A DNA stretch of 64,000 bases. Source: Marsupella aquatica (Eukaryota > Marchantiophyta). Shown piece after piece: positions 49,001 to 63,300 of this stretch. The position numbers and the translations under genes are program-made. The notes beneath the pieces are model-generated. The model was not told the DNA's origin, made no database searches, and worked only from the letters and a program-made list of their open reading frames with translations. How positions within the stretch are numbered: the first letter of the stretch is position 1; the number at the start of each line of letters is the position of its first letter. Location: assembly GCA_973895155.1 (NCBI GenBank), contig OZ316892.1:13516001-13580000 (forward strand), written 5' to 3'.

Positions 49001-51307
49001 AGAATCTGATGGGGCATTCGATGATTGGAAATAGATTTTCTGGAGATGCACAGAAAATTCTTTATGCATAGACTGCCAAATTGTAATGTTGATAGGCTTT
49101 TAATTGAAATTAGTCAACACCCATAATTCAGCTCTCAAGAGCAGCAGCTCCTGTATACGAAGTCGCTAGAAGTATGCGATGTCATTGGTTCACTTCACTT
49201 CACTTCACTTCACTTCACTGAAATGGAATCTTTGTATATCTTATTACATTGCATCTGTGCTTCTTATGGATTCTGGTGGGCACTTGAACATGTCAGCGCC
49301 TCCTGAGAGTCCGACGATCGATGAATGTCAACTCTGTGAATGACCAAACAACCCTATTTATCAGCGAGGAAAGGCCAAATTTTGTCAGAGATAGTTTATC
49401 TGTATGCTTAATTGAGCCTCTCGTCTATAAATCAGGGTCAATTCTAGCATTCTCAAGAAAACAAACGACATCAAAATAAACAAATAACCTGCCTTTTGAA
49501 GATATTCAGAAGCTGTGCGGTGACCACAAAATCTGTCTTTGATGAATGGTTTAGGTCTTGACCCCCCTGGCGTTACCGTAGTGTGGGTGACTTCCCCCAG
49601 TCGGTTGGATCTAGTATTGTCCACCCTTGTGGGCTACTTGTTTATGTGTTTTCGTTTCTCTTTGTGGATTTCTAAATACAACTTACTCGAGGCACAACAC
49701 AAGGTCTGTCACTTCTGTGGTCTAAGAACGCCCTTGATCACGTCTTGGAGTACAAATCCTGGCCTGTATCTTGGTTCATCTTATACTTTGGCGTTGACAA
49801 TAGTTGTAAGGACTCAGAGACAGGATCTATGTTTCTGGGTTTCTGGAGAACGAGACTAGTGGCCGTGGTTTTTCATGAAGTCATTATCTCAACCTGGACT
49901 AATGACCCTCGAGTCATAGTCTGTTGAACAGGCTGAGGACTCATTTTGACATAGAATAAGTTGAATGGAGAAGTGGGTGCAAATGTTATATGATCACTAT
50001 GTGTTTCAGTGGTCTGTACTAAGTTGAACTCCGTAAGACCAGAACGACGAAGTTGGAGATCTCAAAATTTCAGAAGGTACACATCTTAAGTGATTAGCAT
50101 CTGTTTTGAGCCTGCTGCGTTGTGGCTTTGTAGGCGACGTAAGAGGAATTGGAAGTAGTCTTGGACTCCCCTTGGATGACTATTGGCTAACAGACCTACA
50201 GGACAAGGATGCTCCATGAGCTGCACTTTTAGAAGTCAGGGACAATTTTTAGATTTTGAGAGGGTCTTTCCTGTCAATGTATGCAACTTTTGCGTTCGGG
50301 CAACTTTATTTTGGGAATCGGGAGTTCAGATGCTCACTCTTTCAAGTTTTACGAAAGTCGTTTGTGGGTTTTACAGTTCACAGTTACCTGGTAGGTTCAT
50401 GTTCCAGGTACTTTATAGGGAAAATTGTGCACGATTCCTCTAGAATTCGTTGGGAAATCTTCGAACAATTCGATAGTGAGTTATTCACGTTTCTCAGGAG
50501 CCCTCGTTTTATTTTTCTGGTATTTTAGTACTTTATGCTGATCCGGTAACAGTGAACATGATAAAGTCTGTAAATGCCGAGAGACGGTCCTAACTGAGGG
50601 CAGCTGTCACCCATGCAAGCAGTTGTGAGGCCTCCGCCATCCTTCCCCCACCTTACGCACATTTACCGAGACCTTCGGTGTTGCAGGAACTGTGCTCAAA
50701 ACGGAGGCAATCAGATTTTACAGCCTGCCAGAGGCAGAAATATATTCATTGTAAGCAGCTACGCAAGGACCACACTGTTATTCTGTAATTTCATCCTATA
50801 ACCACTACAAATATAGCGCAACACAGAAAGGACTGTATCTGACAACACTGGGACGAATTATGAAAACCTTTGTGCCGAAAAGTTCCGGTGACACTACCTC
50901 ATCACGATATTGTCAAGGAAGACAGTGAATTTCTATTTCATACAACGCAAAAGGTATGTAGTAATTTAAGTGCCTTAATCTGCACTTGATGGACTTGGAC
51001 ACATGAATTAACCTACAAAACTACATTAGGCCAACTCCCCAAAGGAAGCCAACGATGAATGGGTGCTATACGTTAATGAGTGCTATACGTTATGAATCTA
51101 ATTTCCTACAAATTTAGATATCAATAAAGCTGACACTAGCAAGCAAATCGCGACGAGCATATCTATGGCAAAAATGTTTGATACAAGTGTGCATCACTGG
51201 TACATGAAGTAGCCTGCAACGGCAGAGGCCTGCGTACACTAACCCAGATTTGAACATGCATCTCATAATCTGTCCATGAATCGGGCGAATCTGTGTTTGA
51301 AAGATCC
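49001..51307. other. Convergent intergenic region between the SET gene and PI4K-alpha
   Basis: Both genes end towards this 2.3-kb stretch, so it holds both 3' UTRs. A (CACTT)n repeat lies at 49191-49219. No exon was recognised. Open frames at 49385-50528 show no coding bias. Confidence 0.6.
49191..49219. repeat. (CACTT)n microsatellite
   Basis: About six perfect copies of CACTT, roughly 190 bases after the SET stop codon and so probably inside the 3' UTR. Confidence 0.95.
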
Positions 51308-54300
51308 TCATTTTTCAATTCCTTGTTGCAGATATTGAATCAAATCATATCCTGTTGTGGTCCATTTGTTATATGCATCCTCACATGTCTTAATCATAAA
51401 GTTTGCTGCTTCTCTCTCTGTCATTTCTGGATGAAAACGCTTCCTCAAATTGCCGATTGAATCCCCCCGACTGAAACAGGGAAGTCCACTGTCCTTCATA
51501 AGCAGGACAGTGTTGATAATCCCGTTCATATGCTGCCTTGCAGTCAAATAGCCTTTCACGGACAAGCTGGATTCCAAACACCCCGCAGTGTGAGGTGACC
51601 ATACGAATGAGTACTCGAGTCATTGGAAAGAGGTGATTCAGTGCTTCTGTTCTACTAAGCGCAATATGTATTTGTATCTTATCCAATTAAATGTGATGTG
51701 TTTCTTTTTGAAGATGAGGGTAAGTATTACACACCTCACAAAATGATACCAAGGTTCACTTTTCATGACTCCTGATGGATCAAGAAGTTGAGTCATTTCA
51801 TGGCTCAACTTGAAGTGTGCACTTTCGAACCGCATGTTACCCCCTGGTGATGTCTCTAATATGAATCCGAAGTCAATATGGACGAGTCGTCCATCCCTGC
51901 AAATCCAGAAAAACTACTTAGTACTTTGGGGAAAACACAGCACTTCCTGACGAATGGATGCACCATGCACATACCCGGATTTTTCTAACCAAAGAACAAT
52001 CTGCTGTTGTGCTCTTTCATCCCAAATTCAACAGCCAATCATTCAAGGTCCTAAAACACAACAATATGCACTGGATATGCCAGACTGTAAAAAGACAAAT
52101 TATTGCTGAAGTCGCATTTCCCTGAGCATGAAGACATTAATTTTGGACGCCATGAGGATTTGAATGCCCGCATCATGAGCCAAGGAGTTGAGCTCAACGA
52201 TATGTACTTGTCAAAGAGGAGATTCCCATTGTGACGGTCCTTCGGTTGAAGCAGTAGGCTAGCAACTGCATAGCCTGCACTGCTCACAATGAAATTTTCT
52301 CGAGCTGCTTCAAATGTTTTAGAGCCAATAGCGCCAAAGTCTTGCTGAAAATTGTCCAGCAGCCCACCATCAGTGATATCTGCCATCTGGTTGCGGCTAC
52401 GAGAATTTGGAACAACCTGTTTCATGACAGCAGGAAAGAAGACAGGTTAGTGTAATCTCCACTTCCCTGACACCAATCTCTGAAACTAATTGGCAGGATT
52501 CGGCAACTGAAGCGTGTCTCCGGTCCCCTCCTAACGGAGACTTTTACTCCAAGAATACTAACTGTTGTCAATGATTTGATTTATTTTTCTTGACTTTAGT
52601 AATGTAACAAGAGACAGAAATGACGATTGCCAGGTTTGGAAACAGTCGGAGGTATTACAAAGCCAGATTTAAATTGCCGATAAGAATGCAAACCCAAGCA
52701 GCACAGGCTGACATCTTTTTAGTGAAAAGCCTTTTACGCAAACCTTTTGGCAATAGCACAGCTATGAGCGACACTGCTGCCTAGTGTGACGAATCATTCG
52801 ACTTGTTATGGTGTAAAAATTTCAAAAGAACAATAAATTGAGTGGTTCACATTAGAAAAGTAGGGAAAGGGAGCTAATCAATGAGTGGGACCTGCGTAGT
52901 GGAGAGAACTAAAAACATTGGATCAGAGAGGTAAACTTTAAGAGAGAAAGGTGCCAATACCTCAATTATACCCCTGCCATAGCCGGTGGGGAGAACTCCG
53001 TATGGAAACAGGTACAGATTTATACCAACAGCTATATATATGTCTCGAAGGAGGGCAATGACTTGAAGGGCAAGAACATCTTGCCGGCAATCATCTCCAA
53101 CCTGACAAACAGATCATCGACAAGCTCACATGGCCAAACCTTTAAGTGTCTGAAAAATCCGAATGGCACATTCTTGCCCCTCGACGATGTCAATGACAGT
53201 TCCCTCTAAGAACATAAGAAACCGACTGAAGGATTGACAATTGTTGAGACGTGAATCAAAACTAATTTTTCACCAGAACTCCAGACCAACGCAGCACAAA
53301 CCTTAAAGATGCAAGCCTGTTGTCTTATATCATTGGGAGTGCCATCGTTCTCAATTACATCAAATGTAATCATTATTGGAACTTTAGCAGCTGATTGCAG
53401 CGGAATTCCACTGTCAAGTTGAATGCCTCGAACAAGTTTGTTAGGGGCTGTCGGCAAATATAAGTCCTCACTCTCGACCTTGATTTTCTCCAACTCCCTA
53501 TAAGATGAATTTAAACCAAATCAATTCATGCCGGACACTCAGATAGAATGATTGTTGCAGGTATTCAAGTGACGCCGAGGGGGGTGCAGCAAAACAAAAT
53601 GGTAAACGACTTCTGAACAAGAGAAAAGAAACGTACCGGCGGATGCCTGCCCTACGCTCATCTTTTGGCAAAGGGTACAAAACACCAGAAATAGAAGTAA
53701 CTTTGTCGAAGAAGCTAAACTCATGAATGAATACATTATGTGCTTCAGGTGTGAAGCTGTCAATAATTCGTTGTCTGACTTTCGGGACGATATCATATAA
53801 ATTACTCTGCGCTGACGAGCAAGTTTGTCAGGGACTTCATGTAACGGCAGGTTGTAAACACATCGGTTTTGAGGCCAAGACAAAGACAACTTCAACTACA
53901 CACTGGTCGTATTATGCACCTCCTGTAAGAGAATATCTTACGAAGAATTATTGATTCTGGTCAAGAAGGTAGGTAGATGTAGATATTTTTTGCTACTAGG
54001 GCAGAAGTTTCAAATAAAAAGAGAATCTCCAAATCATAGTTCCAATGTATTCGAGGGTCTTAACTAGGCTCGTAACTACTAAGAGCTGGAGAGGACCATC
54101 TCCTGCGCGAATCAAACCCCCTCTAGCTTCAAAACATCAGTTGTGTTGAATAATGCTTCGCAAATTCTCCTCGTGGTTGATCTACTGTGCAGAGGGGTGG
54201 TCCTTGTCATCGAAATTTGTCACCGCCCTAGTTTCATCAACAAATTCTAGTTCTGATCCTAGTTGACAGAAGGTGGCCACGACTGCTTAACTGGATGGAC

Positions 54301-57300
54301 AATGATAAATTTATGAGAGATGGTAAAATGATACACGTAACCGCCGGGATTACCTTGGCAACTTCATGATGTTCCTTGCTGACTTCCTCCGCGGATGGAG
54401 CCTCCTCACCCTCCATTGCACAAAATAAAGATATTATTACATATTAGGATACTAACAAGAAGTAACTCAAAAAAAAAAAAAAGTAACTCAAAAATCATGG
54501 CGCAGATGTGTAAGTTATTATCCATACCTGCAGTTGCCATATCAGTATATGTGCGAAAAGGTTACTTCTTTGTGCAGCACTCACCAGGTAACCTTCAACA
54601 AGGCCCTGTACAGAATAAGAAAGAACGTTATGAGAGTTCTTGCACTTCGAGCATCTGTTCAGACGGATAAGATGATTGGAAGGACGACTCAGTCAATATG
54701 GAACAAATCACATCAGAGTTCGACACCTACAAGACTTAAAGCAGATATCTCAGCCAGATATGCTTCCACTGCTAAGTAAAGACTCCACATTATTTTGAGG
54801 GCCATAATGGGACAAAAAAAACTCTGGAAGCTCTGTACTAATATTTGACTTCACCAAGAATTCCTGAACAACAGCACTCGCCCATACTACAAGATAGGAT
54901 AATTATTTGTTGGTTATCATAGAGGAGGGGCACTCACTTTTCGGTCATATCGGAGGGATTGTATAAGCTGTGGCATAAAGAAAGTCACACTCTCTGGAGG
55001 ATATGTCTCCATTACTCGAAGTACATATGCCATAACCCGATGATGTCCCTGGTAAGCTGGAGTAAGAAACTCAAGAGCATCCGCGATTGCACAGGGAGCC
55101 CAGTGGGACAGATACTGCAAGACAAATGAGTCTTCCTCAACAGCTTTAGGAGTGACAAAATGTGGAAGGGCTTCTGGTATGTCAAAAAGTTCAATCAGGT
55201 GTCCCTGCAGTCCATGAACAGACAACTTGTCAAACTGAGCACCCTATCCTTGCATGAAACTGGAAACAGTTTGTTCCCATTCACAATAAGAACACTCAGC
55301 CAGAATATATCATGAGCCACATTTACCCATTATCTCAAAGATGACACCCAAGCCCCCCATTGATATCACAACCCACGGACGACTTCCTGGCTTTACTGGT
55401 ACTTCAACTTAAACAATCTTACTGGCACTGGCTAAAGCAGAGTTGACCAACTTTGAAGCAATGAACGGAATTCATCCATGCTTCAGAATAGCACAACCCA
55501 CCTGAACCAGAGAAATAACTTCGTTCTTCAAGGATCCAATGGCAGGGAATCTTGCAACAAGGGACAGCGCGATCCGAGGATCCACTGACCATGCTGTCTT
55601 TGCATATTCTGACCACTGATCACCGCTGACTTTGGCTCGAGGTGCCAATTCCCTGAAAGACATAAAACTGCTAAGAAACCCTGAAGCGAATAGCAAAACG
55701 GAAACAAATGAACCACGTAGCTTTACATGATTGAGTTCAATATGCCCGTTAGTAGCCCAGTGTTTTGCAAGCCCAGTAGAGAATACGGAAGCGATCTAAG
55801 TACTTGTTCAATGGGTTGGCCCATGTCTCGAGCCTGTCTGCTTCACATTCACAAAGCATCAGAAGCAATTGTTTGCGCCTCTCATTTTCAGGGTAGTCAT
55901 CACTGGCTCTTCCCCAAATTGGGTGTGCTGTTCCCACCTGGTTCATATCACCAGGAGCGGACATTTGAGAAAAGTGTGTCGCGATATGAAAGCCAAAATA
56001 CTAACAGAGAAAAAACTCAGACACCGTTGTACAGCGAACTGTCTATCCAGAACAACAAATCGGAGCTGTACTTACTTACCTGTCCGTTTATGGAGCGTGA
56101 ACTTGCACCTGCGTGAATCTTCCTCAAAGAAATTTGCTCCTGAGAGTTGCCTGGTGTAATAGTTGCCACCAAATGCTGCACGAATATTGCCATGGTTCGT
56201 GCTTGCGCTTGAAGACTGCCATCAACATCTGCATCATACCACCCTGGTTGAACTGAAAACCAAGCCAACGCAGCTCTGCATCGCACAGAGAGAAGCAAGT
56301 CAGAACAGCCACCGAAAGCTTGAACATTTCTTCAGATAACCAAATGACATTCAAGACCCAGACTTTAGTTAGTGACAAACCTGTATAAACGCTTTTCAAG
56401 CAAGGTTGTTCCAGCGGTTCCTACGGTAGGACCAACTTGTGATTGGAAGGAACAATATTTCAGGCCCAGCAACATGAGAGAGAAAAATGTCCCAGAGGCT
56501 GCTGGATGGCAAGAGAAGTGAGTAGTCGATTTTACAGAGCCTTGAAGTAACCGACCAATGAGGAAAAGCTGCTCATTACTGACATTTCTGACTACCTGCA
56601 TGTAAACGTATCGGGGCATTATCCAACATATAAATATGAAATAATTTGGTCATAGACCAGAAGAGTGCAATACAAGCACTGCAGTAGTTGTTCTTTCATA
56701 CGAGAGCTACTAACAACTATAGCAATAACGGACCTATCTTAACATGATTTGTTTACATATTCTTGTCAGGACACTATGGCAAAACCTGTGGAACAAAAAG
56801 TAGAGAATACCGTGTGACAATTTTGATTTCTATATGGCATTCTGATCAGATTAGATTCTTCCATTATGAAAAGACAGCTCTTCAGTATTGGAAGACATGT
56901 CGCTGGCATGCACATAAACAGTCGATTATAATCTATGGTAGAGATCATCCATACCTCATATCTATCGAGAAGAAACCCAAGCCAAACATAATGCGCCTTG
57001 ATGCCCTGTACTTTATCTCCAACTGGTCCTGGCTCCCCAGGTGTGAGCTGAGGCCTAAGTTTCGCTCCTGGGCCTGACCTCTTTAGCCCAAATGCAAAGA
57101 CACCCTTTTCTGCATCAATCGTCCATAGCCAAGCATCCACCAACTCTGCAAGTACACGTGAACCCCATTGTGGTGCAGCAGATAAAAGCCAAGTCCACAC
57201 AAATACACCTGTTTCCATAACTTCTGGAGTGAAGATATGAGCTGGGCACCAACATAGGAGGCGAAGTAACTGGTCGGACCCTTCTGAAAATGTTTTCTCC

Positions 57301-60300
57301 TCGCTTTCCTGTATAAAGTTTGGCAAGAATAAGCCCACCTCATCCACTCTCCCAAGGTTTGGTTGCTAGCCAGAATTCTTCCCATTCCAGTTTCTGAATA
57401 CAGTAGGCGCAAGGAGCTGGAGACTCGTCAGGGAGGTTATCCTATGGCTACAATCCCTCTAGTTCGAGGAGCTTTCAATGTAGACCTGTGGGAATCATGG
57501 TGAGACACACGTGTCATGCAAAAATGGAGATGATTGCCCTCATCAACATGTGAGTTTGAGCTATACGTCAAACAATTCCGAGAAATTTCAGCTTGTATTA
57601 CCGTTAAATGGGAATAGTTGACTTACTGTGTACGACAGAAGAAGAGCAGCAGCCCTCAAGCAAGCCTCACGAAAGGCAGCTGGATCTACAGAAGAACCGC
57701 TTTCAGCTGAAACCACAAATTGCTGAAGGAGATGCACAAATCTCGTGGTCAACATCTGATGCAGTATCAAGTCCTCACCTAGCACTTGACTAGGGACCTT
57801 TGTGCTGTCATGGACATTATTTCCAACGCTGTTCAGAGTCCCGGGAGCATGTTTTGTGGGAGTTGAAGGACTCACGGTCAGGCCATCCATTCCAGCATAA
57901 ACCTTCTTCATACCTGCAATCTCCCCTGCACAGTTGGACTTGACGTTTGCACTGATGATTCCTGTTGACAGAACATCCATGCTGCCACCTTTGGCTGACA
58001 CGGGACCTGTTCCAGCCGCTGCAGCTGCAGCCACAAGTACAGCAGGTATGTTGATGTTGCCAGACCATCCATCTGTCCTTGTAGAGTCCAGGTGAACGTC
58101 TGATAGCAGTGACAAGAGGTCACTGGTCTGTGAAGCTTTCTCCCAAGTATTCAGTTTTCGGAATTGTTCCTGCTCAAGAACAGTCATATAGAAAAATCGA
58201 TGAGTACTTACACAACTTCGTGTACCGCCACACTGAAGATCAGAACATTGTCTGTGGGACAGGCACACTAAGACAGGCGTGACCTCTCATACCAACCGAG
58301 AGTTAACAACTGCTGCTGACGATCCCAGTCGTTTTGTTCATGCTTGTCAATAACGTTGTAAGCACCCCATTCACTTCCTCAAGGGAGCAGACACACGTAG
58401 AAGTTTTCTAGAATGATTGAAGTACACTAGTCCAGAGTAGAAAATTTGCCAAAGAACAAAATTATTAGTACTTCACTATAAATCTGAAAGAAAATGGGAG
58501 TGCTCTTCAGTCAGAGAAGACAATTTGGATTTGAAAGGAAAGCACCTGCAGTAGGCCTTGTATAGTACACGGGGCCAAGAGCAGTGCATGCCTGATCCAA
58601 TCCCGAACTCTTTCATTTGAAACCACTCGCAAAGAAACTATTTCACCAGAACGAGTAGCTGACGCGGGTTGTGCAATATTCACAACAAGGCCCAAGACTT
58701 CATCCAGACATTGAGAATTCCAAAGAATCTGATGGACATCGACAGCAAAGATGAATTAGACCAAGACGATCATTAACATTGTTGCAATGATTTATATAAA
58801 CACGCAATGACCATGTACCTGTGGGAATCTTTTTCTGAATTGGGTCATCAGGCTATCTGCCATATACCGTACATTCTCATCTCGGTGAGACATAGCTCCA
58901 ACTAGAAAACTGGCATGGGCCACCAGAATTCCTTCCCTCTCTTCAGCTTGCTCTTCATTACATAGCATTTTCTCTCCCTGAAACATTGTCAGGATAATAT
59001 ATGAAACAAGGATCACAGACGACCTTCGTCATGGACACTTCTGCAAAAATGAAGACAAATTCTTTAACAATTTTCTTATATAGCCTCATAGTTCATTTAT
59101 GCGGTATAGCGAGCCTATACTTTGTGCATAGTGAAAGGCGAATTACCAGCCATGACAGCGTAGCATTGAAAGCTTGGTGGACAATTGCTGCAAAGCTTTG
59201 TTGAACAATAGGGGGAAGGTCTGGAGTCTCCAAATACTTGAAGGCGCAGTTGAGTGCACTATTATAACCTCCGGTCAAGCTTTTACTCTCCAGAACTCCT
59301 CCACAGCGCCCTAGCCTAAGTATTTCTAAGAGGGCGACTCCCAGTAGATAAGTTGCTTTGACACCTAAACTTCCATAATAACAATAGTTGACAGTATATC
59401 AGGATCACAAAATCATCTTCAATTGCAGTGAAGGACTAGACGTTCTTAAAAGGTAAAGCTCAAGTACTACCCTTGGTGGTCAAATTAAGACTTAGGCCAG
59501 ATGATTCTAACCACTACAAAAGCCCTAATGATTCAGCGAATCACGCAAAAATTGAAATACCCACGGGCTATACACAACACAAGTCGCTCGTAAAAGCTCA
59601 TCTACAAACTTTACTATTTATAGCTCAAAACCGATGACTTACAACATTTGTTAAATCCAAAGAATTGATTTTAGGTATTTTCCAAGGACTTAAGTAAATC
59701 AGAATTGCATTGAAGGTGCGAACGGTATAATTGCTTAACGAAAACAACCAATTCCGAGGGTGAACATATAAAACTACAACCGATGCAAACCAGATAATCA
59801 GTACGCATCCCAACAAAAAAAGCCATCTACCACTCAATCCTGTCTCTCTCCCAAACCCACCCATGCCACAAAGGCAATAAACAAATGACTGAGACACGAA
59901 AAGCAACCAAGCAATATATTTTTTACTCACTACGCAATTTGACATATTAAAATACAGAACTTCATAAGGAAATTTAAACCCGCCAATCGATCGGTAGAGA
60001 CCTGGGAATCGAGATCCTACAGTTAAAGCCACCCCATTCCCAAGTACCTGCACTATACAAATGTTCCTGCACTACGAAGTCTTGATAAGAAGGCGACATG
60101 ATAAAGAGACGACGGCTGCTTCAAGAATATTCAATAAGACGATCCAAAATGGATTTGCATCAATTCACCAAGGATTTGCACCACGTCAGAAGGATTGTGT
60201 TCATTTATTTGACGGTAAGTTGAAAGCTAATGTTTGGGGAAAGAGAAGCTCAGAATAAACGATAGTACTTCATCAAGCATAGCTGCACGGTACATTGGTG

Positions 60301-63300
60301 AAGTTTTTATGAAGCTTGCAGCCTTGTTATATCACCTGAAATTGAATTCAAAGCGGAGACTTCAATTGCTCCTCCAATTGCGACTGAAAAAGCTGTTCGT
60401 TGGGTGAGGACAGCTTTGTCATTTGTAATTTCTCTACGACTGCCAGGGTTGTGAAGAGCTTTGAGCTCTACTTCGTCCTCCAACCATTTCAAGGCACTAA
60501 CCACCTAGAGGCATACCAAAGGGTCAGCTCCATGCAGAACACAAGGATATCCAACTACACCAATCATCTCTATAGAGATCAAACGTCCACATTTAATCGG
60601 TTAGAACTGTCTACAACGGAATCCCATATTAACTTTTGACGAGGGAGTGACAATCCTCGAAACGAGGTGACATTCACCACATACACCAGAATCTAGAAAT
60701 GACGAAACCTTCATGATGAATCTTACCAATGGGGGTGTCCCTTTTGTGATCTCTATAACAGCTGCTGACCATTGCAAATTCCACCAGGATGGTCCTCTAG
60801 CAGCTTGCAATGCAATATTCCCTGCCAAAGTTGAGTTTGCATTTCCTGACAAGCTCGACGATTGGCTTGAGGGTAATTGTCCATTTTGGACAGCTGGAGC
60901 TAAGCCAAAGAGTGCAACATAAAACCACAAATTTCGGAACAGCTTCAACAAAGAGGTTTCCACATCTTGCGTTGGGTCGAAATCGGAACAGATCTCGGCA
61001 ATGGCGGGGAGCAGCGGGCCAAAAACTTTGGCTCCAGCTCTACAGGTCAGATGGCGAGTTAGTGCAGAAAAGTAATAGTCGTCACCTACTGCATTTATTG
61101 TTATCTAAAACACAACAGTCTAATAACAACGAATCTTGAACAGAGCTGAGACAGGAATCACACTCCTGATTGATGAAGTCTCCAACGCAACAAACTTTCA
61201 TCCAATTACGACACTAATAGAGCAGGTCAATTATAGGATTAACATTTGCAGCGACAACAAAGATGATGTGGGATAATGTCATGATTTGCAGGAGAGACAT
61301 TAGTCTAATTACAAAAGGTGAGGCATACGGACCTGCCATTTTTGGCCTCTGCAACAAGACCCACATTTGAGCACAGAGTAAGCAATCTTTCTCGAAGATC
61401 TGATCTTAGCTTTGGCTGACGCAGTCCACGGGCGAGCTGGAGAAGAGCATTTGTGAGAGTCTGCTCGAAATAACACAGTACAAACGAACCAACAAAACGT
61501 CACTTATTTGTGTTATGGTATTACAGAAATGTCTTTGTCCCCGAAAACGCCCCAATGAATTTCTGGCACTTATATGATACTGATTCAACACGGGAACATC
61601 GAGGTTTGCAAATTCTGAAGCTAAACCTGTATCTGCATGGACATTGGGAGTTATCTGACCTCACTGCACTTATCGATCGATCCCATTAAAAAATAAGTAA
61701 GTACTGTGTTTGAGCAAGGGTCGGATCCTCAGCAGACTTTTCTGACTCATCTAAAGCGAACAACCAAAGAATATGTCGACTATGAATGCCTGATTCTTAT
61801 CATTGCTGCCAGTGCCAGTAATGCAAGAGTAATATGTCAGGTTTAAAACCAAATGAGCCCGTTGATACTTGTTTTCCTCTTTAAATTTTCATGCTTTTCG
61901 TGTTTTCATGCTTTATCTGGTTTACTAGACATCACTGTTGGCACCGAAGCTAGCATCAATGTAATGAAAATAGAAGCAAGCACGTCTTTTTTTTAATGTC
62001 AGAAGAGAATGAGCTTACATCCAGATGCTCTGACAAACTATCTGAAGACGATCCTCCATCGTATGCTGAACGATCAGAAGAAACAACATCTAGGTACTCT
62101 CGAGTCAGCAACACAACAACTTCTCTGTATGACTTCTCAGTGCCCAAGCTGCCAAGCAGAGCTAATGCTTCCATCAGCTGTCACCCGACACAACCAACAG
62201 GCAGTAGATCAGAGGGCATGCGAAGGTCATCCTTCGTGGTTCCTCATCAGTTTAGTCAAACCTTCCAGTCGGGACTCGCATCAAATTCAAAGGGGTAACT
62301 CATAGCTATGTAATTAAAGCAGACAGTGAAAAGCCAGGTACCAACCTTGAGGCGCAATAGGTTAGGTACCGAGATGTCGCTCTGCTCAAAACTTTCGATG
62401 AATTGTGGCAGCATGATCTCCACAATCTCACATTTGCTCAATTTCTTAGCTATGTCCGAAAGAAATGAAACAAGATTTGTTTGGACAAAGACAACATGCC
62501 GTTCCTGTTCACCCTGTCCAGAAAACAAGACAGGTCAAACGAGCAGACAAAGAAATGTCTCTTGTCCCCGATGAGGTTCTATACCAACTATGTCTGCAAG
62601 AACCTTTCCCAACAAGCCAGAGAATATGATCAAACGTCGTTCACGTATATAGGCAAACACATGCTACTTAAAACCCTTGACCAACTCACAGAACCGAACA
62701 GTGACAGCTTTACCTGATTCCATTCGAGAAGAAGGAACGATGTTACCTTAACTTACAGGATTTGGACTATTCTAACACAAAGCCTAATCTCCATGTTCCC
62801 TAGTCAATAATCTACCCCGTAGAATTTCCTCCGAAGTGTCAAATCCCAACTTGTACTTCAGCACTGAATAAATAAGGAAACCTAACCTGCTCCACCCTCT
62901 CGTGAAGATGGGCAGCTAGTGAACTCAGGAAGGACTCAACCGAAGACTTGTCAGAACTCCAGGCAGCCTCGAGGAGGAGGCAGCTTGATGTTACGATGCT
63001 TTCATACGGGCACGCTTGTCCAGCTGTCCTCCAAACTTCGACCTGGAGTCACAAAAGATTGACGATCCGCACAACTATGAGATCAAATCATTGCCAGGCT
63101 CGAACAGTTATGCAGCTTGCCAGACTAATAGGATCAAACAAGATACAAATAAACCCGAACTTGATCTGGACTATACGTAGAGGCTAAGCAAAATTCTTAC
63201 GCGGTATGGTCTGGAAGGATGAGATCACCTGGGTGCATGCTGCCAAAACAATGGACTTGAGCCGCAGAAGAACTGATCTTAAAATTTGACCGCCAAGAAT

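Noticed and set aside
54585-54605. 21-base microexon in PI4K-alpha
   Set aside because: CTG|GTGAGT looks like a donor, but the frame continues as VSAAQRSNLFAHILIWQLQ, which is conserved kinase sequence, so the exon runs to 54528.
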